DNA of 64,000 nucleotides from Microbacterium sp. Yaish 1. GTDB taxonomy: Bacteria > Actinomycetota > Actinomycetes > Actinomycetales > Microbacteriaceae. The stretch is from the NCBI RefSeq assembly GCF_002245215.1, contig NZ_NPMR01000001.1:186001-250000 (forward strand), written 5' to 3'. Below are positions 59,534-64,000 of the stretch, one piece after another. A model generated the notes under the pieces. That model saw only the letters and a list, made by a program, of their open reading frames with translations. It ran no database searches and was not told where the DNA came from. Position numbers and translations under genes: made by a program. The stretch's first letter is position 1, and each line of letters begins with the position of its first letter.

Positions 59534-60291
59534 GCGCCGCGGACGTAGGGCACGGCCGGCGACGTCCCGGCGGGCGTGACGACCGTCACGTTGACGGTGC
59601 CTGCGCTTCCGGCGGGCACGACAGCGATGATCGTGCTGTCGTTGACGACCGTGAGTGCAGAAGCGGACACCGTCCCGAACTTCACGTCGGTCGCACCGAG
59701 GAAGCCGGATCCGGTGATCGTCACCTGCTGGCCCGCAGCGCGCCCCGCCGGCGTGACCGAGGTCACCTTCGGCGCGGGGTTCGTCGCCCATCCGGTCCAC
59801 GGGTTCGCGATGGGCTCGAAGCCGCCCTTGCCGGTGATGGTCACCGCGAACGTCTCGATGCCGGTGTTGCCCGTGTTGCTTCGCGTGATCTCCACGGTGA
59901 CGTCGGCGCGACCTGCGTCGGTGGGGTGCGGGGTGCCGACCGCGGGCTTGTGATAGAACCGCACGTCCAAGACGGCTGCCTCACCCTTCGACCGCGACGC
60001 TGCGAGAAGCGCCTCGAGCTCGGGGAGGTAGAGACCGGTCGCGACCGATCGGTTGCCCTGGACGGTGAACGACGCGTTGAACCCGCGGCCGTCGACGTCC
60101 TCGTCCGGGTCTCCCTGGTTGTCGTAGCTGGCGACGTCCGCCGTGCTCGGCGGGAACGCAGGCGCGTAGGCGCTCATGCGTCGGATCGACTGGTAGTTCG
60201 GCGCGGCGCGCGTGCCGAGGTTGACGTCCAGCCCGTACTCGAACGCCTTGCCGAGCGTGGTGCCCGCGGGAAGGGTTACTCGATTGCCCAT
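59530..60291 (-). CDS. Major tail protein with C-terminal IPT/TIG domain
   Basis: The protein has 253 residues. The tail-tube part is residues 1-165 (LPAGTTLGKAFEYGLDVNLG, then GRADVTVEITRSNTGNTGIE). The last 80 residues form an IPT/TIG Ig-like domain: VTSVTPAGRAAGQQVTITGS then GFLGATDVKFG. The tube forms the tail shaft; Ig-like add-ons sit on its outside and may bind surfaces. Position before the chaperones supports the call. Confidence 0.88.
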   Translation of the reverse strand: MGNRVTLPAGTTLGKAFEYGLDVNLGTRAAPNYQSIRRMSAYAPAFPPSTADVASYDNQGDPDEDVDGRGFNASFTVQGNRSVATGLYLPELEALLAASRSKGEAAVLDVRFYHKPAVGTPHPTDAGRADVTVEITRSNTGNTGIETFAVTITGKGGFEPIANPWTGWATNPAPKVTSVTPAGRAAGQQVTITGSGFLGATDVKFGTVSASALTVVNDSTIIAVVPAGSAGTVNVTVVTPAGTSPAVPYVRGA

Positions 60292-60704
60292 GATGCCTCC
60301 GTGTTGTCGAGAGTGATCTCGTAGTTGTCTGTCCGCTGGTCGCGGTTGTTGTCGTCTGCCCCAAGTGGGGACATGGAGATGCGGCGGATGCCGCTGATCC
60401 CTCCCACCCGGGAGAGTCCGTGGAGCGCTGCGAAAGCCTCGCCGGCCAGCACGTCGGCGCCGTCACGGCGGTTCTTCTTGCCGCGGAACCGGAGCTGCGC
60501 ACGACGTGTCGAGAGGTAGGACTGCGCGTCGTCGTCGCCGGCGTAGACACGCACGCCGACTGCGCGATCCGGTGAATCGTCGATGGGGCCGTAGTAGATC
60601 GCGACCAACTGGCCGTCATACTTCGGGCCGCCGACGCGCCACTCCCAACCCTCAATCGCCCCGAGGATCTCCGCGAGCGCGACGGTGAGCTGGGAATCAT
60701 CCAC
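60276..60704 (-). CDS. Tail terminator-like protein
   Basis: The protein has 142 residues from a GTG. DDSQLTVALAEILGAIEGWE opens a helix, then AVGVRVYAGDDDAQSYLSTR and DVLAGEAFAALHGLSRVGGI follow, a pattern of minor capsid/tail-terminator proteins that cap the tail tube. It lies between an HK97 gp10-like gene and the major tail gene, the expected position. It overlaps neighbours by 8 and 16 bp. Confidence 0.75.
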   Translation of the reverse strand: MDDSQLTVALAEILGAIEGWEWRVGGPKYDGQLVAIYYGPIDDSPDRAVGVRVYAGDDDAQSYLSTRRAQLRFRGKKNRRDGADVLAGEAFAALHGLSRVGGISGIRRISMSPLGADDNNRDQRTDNYEITLDNTEASWAIE

Positions 60705-61017
60705 CGAGTGCCCTCGCGATCTCAGCGGCGATGTAGTCCTCGACCCGCACCTGATCCGCCGCCGCCTCCAGGAATTTCGCCTGACCGCCGCCCGCATGCT
60801 CGTAGTCGAGGTTCTCGTGCTGGAAGCGTGCGTGACGGGCAGAGAACGAAACCTGCCCGGTGAGGTCATCGATCCTCACCGCGCCGGAGCGCACCAGAAC
60901 ACGGTCGTCGACGGGCGCAAGCTTGCGCGCGACGGCGAGCATCTCCTTCATGCCGTTGCGGAGCCCGTCCTGCGCGGCCTTCTCGATGGGTCCCAAGATC
61001 GGGGTGTAGTCCTTCAC
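60697..61017 (-). CDS. HK97 gp10-like head-tail component
   Basis: The protein has 106 residues. GMKEMLAVARKLAPVDDRVL followed by VRSGAVRIDDL resembles the gp10 family, in which an Ala-Pro-x-Asp stretch recurs, and it ends FLEAAADQVRVEDYIAAEIA. These proteins take part in neck or tail completion. Confidence 0.8.
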   Translation of the reverse strand: MKDYTPILGPIEKAAQDGLRNGMKEMLAVARKLAPVDDRVLVRSGAVRIDDLTGQVSFSARHARFQHENLDYEHAGGGQAKFLEAAADQVRVEDYIAAEIARALGG

Positions 61018-61026
61018 GGCGGCCTC

Positions 61027-61353
61027 CTACTTCAGCGAGAGAATGAGATGTGACGGCAGGGGCGGCGGATTCTCCTCGCGCGCCACTGCGATGACCGAGG
61101 ACTCGCGCTCGGCCGAGGTCCCGGCCCACACCGTCACAAGCGCGCCGGGCGAGACGGCAGACTCAAGCGGAACCGTGACCGTCGATGACGACACGGCTTC
61201 CGAGCCGTCAGCGGTGCGGATGAGACGCTGCTCGTCTTTCACCTCCGCGGCTAGCTCGCGGGAACTGCCATAGCCGTTTCCCATACCGCCGCCACCTGAG
61301 GCATCGCGCACCCGCACTCGATGCGGGAAGAAGAACGACCGCGGCCAACTCAC
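61027..61353 (-). CDS. Head-tail stopper-like protein
   Basis: The protein has 108 residues from a GTG that overlaps the previous stop. SWPRSFFFPHRVRVRDASGG, SSTVTVPLESAVSPGALVTV and SAERESSVIAVAREENPPPL make a small beta barrel, as in head-closure/stopper proteins (HK97 gp8/SPP1 gp16 type). Placed by gene order more than by sequence. Confidence 0.7.
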   Translation of the reverse strand: MSWPRSFFFPHRVRVRDASGGGGMGNGYGSSRELAAEVKDEQRLIRTADGSEAVSSSTVTVPLESAVSPGALVTVWAGTSAERESSVIAVAREENPPPLPSHLILSLK

Positions 61354-61712
61354 GTGTACCGCTCCGACGGCCACAGACGCTCGAAGAGTGTGTCAACGGG
61401 GAAGCTGCCCTCAGGGAGCCCGCGGGGCGCGGCGGCGCACAGGGACTCGAGGTCGGCGCGGATATCCGCCGTGAAGGCCGCCTCGAGATCGAAAGACATC
61501 GTGGTGCCGTTGCGGCCCAGAGACCGCACACGACGGGATCCGGCTTCGGGGAGCTCGGCGACGACACCCTTGAGGATCGCGACCGCGTTGGCCTTGTCCT
61601 CCGACCCTTCGGGGAAGGTGTCGATGCAGGGGGCGATGCGGCGTGCGGTCACCATGATGCGGCGCCGGAGATCGTCATCCGACACTCCGAGGTCTTCCTT
61701 GGTGATGGCCAT
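61350..61712 (-). CDS. Head-tail connector-like protein
   Basis: The protein has 120 residues. Helical N-terminal half with EDLGVSDDDLRRRIMVTARR, then AVAILKGVVAELPEAGSRRV and a closing SFDLEAAFTADIRADLESLC. It is next to the capsid genes, where the connector (gp6-like) normally lies. Two ATGs occur (61715 and 61712); the second has a better distance to GGGGGC. Confidence 0.65.
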   Translation of the reverse strand: MAITKEDLGVSDDDLRRRIMVTARRIAPCIDTFPEGSEDKANAVAILKGVVAELPEAGSRRVRSLGRNGTTMSFDLEAAFTADIRADLESLCAAAPRGLPEGSFPVDTLFERLWPSERYT

Positions 61713-61730
61713 CATCGCCCCCTGTCTCGA

Positions 61731-62075
61731 TCAGTCGCCGGCGGGTGCCGACTGCTTGGCGGCGTGCTCGGCGACGATCGCCAGCACGTCCGGCTTGTTC
61801 TTCGCGGCGCCGATGTCAACGCCGTGGGTCTCCGCGTACTTCTTGAGCTGCGGAGCCGTCCACCGCTCAGTCGGGGCGCCCTCGGGCAGCTCGACCTCCG
61901 TGGACTCCTCGGCGACCTTCTCGATGAGGCCGCGCTCGAGGAGGCGTGCGATCTGATCGTCGGAGACGCCGTCGGGGACGATGTCGCCGGCGAACAGGAT
62001 GCGCGCGACCCGGTTGCCGCGTTCCGAACCGACGGCGACCTTGACGACGCGCGCTTTGGCGATGTGGGCACTCAT
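61731..62075 (-). CDS. Phage protein with HeH/LEM-like C-terminus
   Basis: The protein has 114 residues. The N-terminal half, VAVGSERGNRVARILFAGDI followed by VPDGVSDDQIARLLERGLIE, looks like a small neck or head accessory domain. The end, RWTAPQLKKYAETHGVDIGA, resembles a HeH/LEM helix-extension-helix. Position follows the major capsid gene. Confidence 0.65.
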   Translation of the reverse strand: MSAHIAKARVVKVAVGSERGNRVARILFAGDIVPDGVSDDQIARLLERGLIEKVAEESTEVELPEGAPTERWTAPQLKKYAETHGVDIGAAKNKPDVLAIVAEHAAKQSAPAGD

Positions 62076-62076
62076 C

Positions 62077-62994
62077 TCAGGGCGCCTCCGTTCCGGTGAC
62101 GTAGACCGCGGCGAGCGGGTTGGTGATGACGGGCACGTGGACGTTCCGCGCCTGCAGGCGCGTCTTGTCGCCGAGGGCGATGTTGCGCACCGATGCGATC
62201 TCCACGCCGGTGTCGCCGCCGACCTGGCGGTACTCCGGCGAGGCGATCTCCTCGCGAGCGATACCGCCGAAGCGGCGCCGGTCGATGAACATCGGGTCGC
62301 TGAGGTCGTCGCCGTCCTCGGGCACCCAGGTGATGCCGCCGATGGTGGGGAACGTGTCCCCGAGCGCCATGCGGTCATCCTTCGGCAGGATGTCCAGCAG
62401 CTCCGGCATGATGTCGGCGTACTGCTCGCCGGGGATCACCGCGGTGTCGATCGAGTAGCCGAGCTTCAGCTTCCGCGTCAGCGCCTTCGCGGTGTACGCG
62501 GCACGGAGAATCTCCTTGCCGTTGGTCCACGCGGCCTTCGACGCGAAGGTGCGCGTGACCGAGGACTCGATCACGCCGAGGGCGATCTCGTTCGCGTCGA
62601 AGACGAGCTCGGTCTGCAGGAACGTGAACGCGTCGTCGATCGGCTGCCGGCGGCTGCGCGTGACCTCGGCGTCGGTGACCTCGGTGGCGAGGCCCTCGAT
62701 CATCGAGTTGTAGATCTCGTACTCCTCGGCGCTGAGCGTCGTGAGCTTGTACTCGGCACCGGGCGCGACCGTGCCGGCCTTGCGGTCGGTGCGGATCTTC
62801 TCGTTCGCGGGGACGGCGATCATGCCGCCGGTCATCGTGTACCGGCCCGAGAGCAGGTAGTTCCCGATGAACTGCTGCGCATTGATGATCTCCGCGAACC
62901 GGCGGGCGACCATCGTCGGGGACTTCAGGAAGGCGAGCCAGTCCTGGGCGGTGGAGCCGTCGATCTGCGACGGCGTGTAGGGGTACAGGTTCAT
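62077..62994 (-). CDS. Major capsid protein
   Basis: The protein has 305 residues. TAQDWLAFLKSPTMVARRFA and RRQPIDDAFTFLQTELVFDA lead to YSIDTAVIPGEQYADIMPEL and then ARNVHVPVITNPLAAVYVTG. The arrangement with a scaffold/protease upstream and decoration protein before it matches HK97-fold capsids of actinophages. About 415 copies would build a T=7 shell in this class; that count is from the family, not from this sequence. Confidence 0.85.
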   Translation of the reverse strand: MNLYPYTPSQIDGSTAQDWLAFLKSPTMVARRFAEIINAQQFIGNYLLSGRYTMTGGMIAVPANEKIRTDRKAGTVAPGAEYKLTTLSAEEYEIYNSMIEGLATEVTDAEVTRSRRQPIDDAFTFLQTELVFDANEIALGVIESSVTRTFASKAAWTNGKEILRAAYTAKALTRKLKLGYSIDTAVIPGEQYADIMPELLDILPKDDRMALGDTFPTIGGITWVPEDGDDLSDPMFIDRRRFGGIAREEIASPEYRQVGGDTGVEIASVRNIALGDKTRLQARNVHVPVITNPLAAVYVTGTEAP

Positions 62995-63007
62995 CTCGTA
63001 CTGCCTC

Positions 63008-63376
63008 TCAGAGCTGGATGACGGGGACGGGGGCGCCGTCGGCCGCGGAGGCGAGGGCGAGGAAGAGAGCCTTACCGGCGGCGAGCGTGCGCACGCCTCC
63101 GGCGCCGGCGGCCTCGAGCTGCTGTCCACGGGTGACAGCACCGACAGCTTTGAGCTCGTGGATGACCTTGTTGACCTCGACGGCCAGCTTGTCGCCGGGG
63201 GCGGCGTCGTGGCCGGCGATGCCGACGTACTTCGCCGATGCCGCAGCCGCGGGTGCGACGGAGAAGTCGGTGGTGCCGACCTCGACCGGCTGGCCGGCGG
63301 TGACGGCCGTGGTGACACCGAAGGTGACGACCTGGCCGGGGCGGTACAGCGGAAGGTAGTTCTTGGGCGTGGCCAT
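63008..63376 (-). CDS. Capsid decoration protein (DUF2190-like)
   Basis: The protein has 122 residues, all beta and small residues: LYRPGQVVTFGVTTAVTAGQ, KYVGIAGHDAAPGDKLAVEV and a closing ALASAADGAPVPVIQL. This is the DUF2190/lambda gpD-type pattern of decoration or capsid-stabilising proteins. It lies just before the major capsid gene in transcription order. Confidence 0.82.
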   Translation of the reverse strand: MATPKNYLPLYRPGQVVTFGVTTAVTAGQPVEVGTTDFSVAPAAAASAKYVGIAGHDAAPGDKLAVEVNKVIHELKAVGAVTRGQQLEAAGAGGVRTLAAGKALFLALASAADGAPVPVIQL

Positions 63377-63378
63377 GA

Positions 63379-63837
63379 TCAGGCCCCCTTCTCGGTCGGG
63401 AACAGCTTCGAGAACGTGGCGTCCTCGTCGGATGCCTCGTCGACGCCGCCGGTGACACCGACCAGGTCGACGGGGATGAGGCCCTTCTCGAGACCGGCGA
63501 GGATCTCGGCGGAGCCGGGGTCTGCGGCGAGCGCGGCGACCCAGTGGTCGCGGCGCGCCGGGGAGATGCGGCCGTCGGCGACGGCGGCGTCGACTGTCGC
63601 AGCACGGGCGGCGGCGAGCTGCGCGTCGCGGGCTTCGCGGCCGGCCTGGGCGTCGGCGCGCATCTGCTCGAGCTGGGTCGCTTCGACGGCGACGACACCT
63701 TCGGGCAGGGCTGCGGTGGGGGTGGGGGCGGGCGCCGCGATGCGCTGGTCGAAGGCGGCCAGGACCGTCTCTTCCGTGGCGTTGGCGTCGGTGATGCCGA
63801 GCCGGTCGCGAACGTCTGCCAGGAACTTGTCGCTCAT
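63379..63837 (-). CDS. Scaffold-like protein (nested reading frame)
   Basis: The protein has 152 residues. After FLADVRDRLGITDANATEE come Ala/Gln-rich helices, QLEQMRADAQAGREARDAQL, then GRISPARRDHWVAALAADPG and KGLIPVDLVG. This resembles the C-terminal part of Mu I-like protease/scaffold proteins. AAGGAGG lies about 8 bp before the ATG. The frame is open without a stop upstream to the window edge, so this is probably an internal start inside a longer protease gene. Confidence 0.75.
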   Translation of the reverse strand: MSDKFLADVRDRLGITDANATEETVLAAFDQRIAAPAPTPTAALPEGVVAVEATQLEQMRADAQAGREARDAQLAAARAATVDAAVADGRISPARRDHWVAALAADPGSAEILAGLEKGLIPVDLVGVTGGVDEASDEDATFSKLFPTEKGA

Positions 63838-64000
63838 GGGGAGCTCCTCCTTGTTGGCGGTGGTACCCGGCTCGGTCGAGTCCGGGGGTCGGGGTGCTGC
63901 GGCGCGCGCGGACGCGGCTGCTGCGTGGATGCGGGCGGCTCGGGCCGAAGCCTCGTCGTCGTCGTCGATGTCCTCGTCGGTGCCGGAGAGGATGACGAGG
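63379..64000 (-). CDS. Capsid maturation protease/scaffold, 5' part outside the window
   Basis: Reading in frame from the right edge, the minus strand gives VILSGTDEDIDDDDEASARA then a linker rich in Ala, Pro and Thr, leading without a stop into the scaffold start. An acidic, low-complexity tail is typical of the end of a head protease. Whether this is one long protein or a protease plus a nested scaffold needs the missing 5' part. Confidence 0.6.
   Translation of the reverse strand, partial: LVILSGTDEDIDDDDEASARAARIHAAAASARAAAPRPPDSTEPGTTANKEELPMSDKFLADVRDRLGITDANATEETVLAAFDQRIAAPAPTPTAALPEGVVAVEATQLEQMRADAQAGREARDAQLAAARAATVDAAVADGRISPARRDHWVAALAADPGSAEILAGLEKGLIPVDLVGVTGGVDEASDEDATFSKLFPTEKGA

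Larger units (their letters stand above)
44743..64000. mobile_element. Integrated siphovirus-type prophage, left part
   Basis: From the tRNA fragment to the window edge the genes are phage structural and lysis genes in a conserved order. The late operon runs on the minus strand, capsid to the right and lysis to the left. The late structural genes seen here look intact, with frameshift and nested-start features preserved, so the phage may still be functional. Integrase, repressor, portal and terminase must lie beyond 64,000. Confidence 0.93.

Overview
The window is GC-rich throughout, with codon third positions dominated by G or C. It carries Actinobacterial hallmarks: an Lsr2-type nucleoid protein, a PknB-like Ser/Thr kinase, MMPL transport, GTG starts and leaderless-looking starts. 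The general gene set looks like the family Microbacteriaceae, and a Microbacterium-like chromosome is my best guess, but this is inference and not a database match. Positions 1 to about 44,740 are host chromosome. From 44,743 to the right edge the window holds the left part of an integrated tailed phage (siphovirus type) whose remaining genes lie beyond base 64,000.

Chromosome, left to right. A PIN-domain protein, a catalase and an Lsr2 protein are followed by small membrane proteins. A VOC protein and a MarR regulator are divergent over two near-identical palindromes. Next come a YdcF-like protein, a PLDc_N-like membrane protein, a PhzF-family isomerase and an SH3-like protein. A CitA/CitB-type two-component system is divergent from tctCBA, a tripartite tricarboxylate transporter that it probably controls. 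A minus-strand SDR / Gluc-DH-subunit-3-like / GMC oxidoreductase operon follows, then a TetR/DUF1304 divergent pair over a 38-bp palindrome and an MDR-type reductase.

A compact sugar module lies at 19.6-25.4 kb: a GntR regulator, PTS EIIA, EIIB and EIIC of the ascorbate (Ula) type, a HAD phosphatase and a divergent transketolase. It is bracketed by two direct copies of a 61-bp terminator element (58/61 identical). Beyond it are a 14-TM drug exporter with a divergent TetR, and then a macrolide-type Erm 23S rRNA methyltransferase preceded by a 21-residue leader peptide and mutually exclusive RNA hairpins.

The next stretch holds WcbI-like, CGNR, D-Ala-D-Ala carboxypeptidase, lipoprotein/adaptor/ABC transporter and Ser/Thr kinase genes. 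It then runs through nicotinamidase and MMPL, a TetR regulator, and a sugar isomerase/Gfo-Idh-MocA dehydrogenase pair that ends in a strong UUCG terminator.

Prophage. The phage joins the chromosome at a 26-bp copy of a tRNA 3' end (the attL side). Nearest the junction are small accessory genes on both strands: DUF3263, a lipoprotein, a zinc ribbon and a membrane protein. The late genes run on the minus strand toward the junction. In transcription order from the right edge these are protease/scaffold, decoration protein, major capsid, head-tail connectors, tail terminator, major tail protein, tail assembly chaperones with a -1 frameshift site, tape measure, distal tail, tail tip, collar-type fibre, endolysin and a lysis group that includes a collagen-like membrane protein. 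Integrase, repressor, portal and terminase are not in the window.
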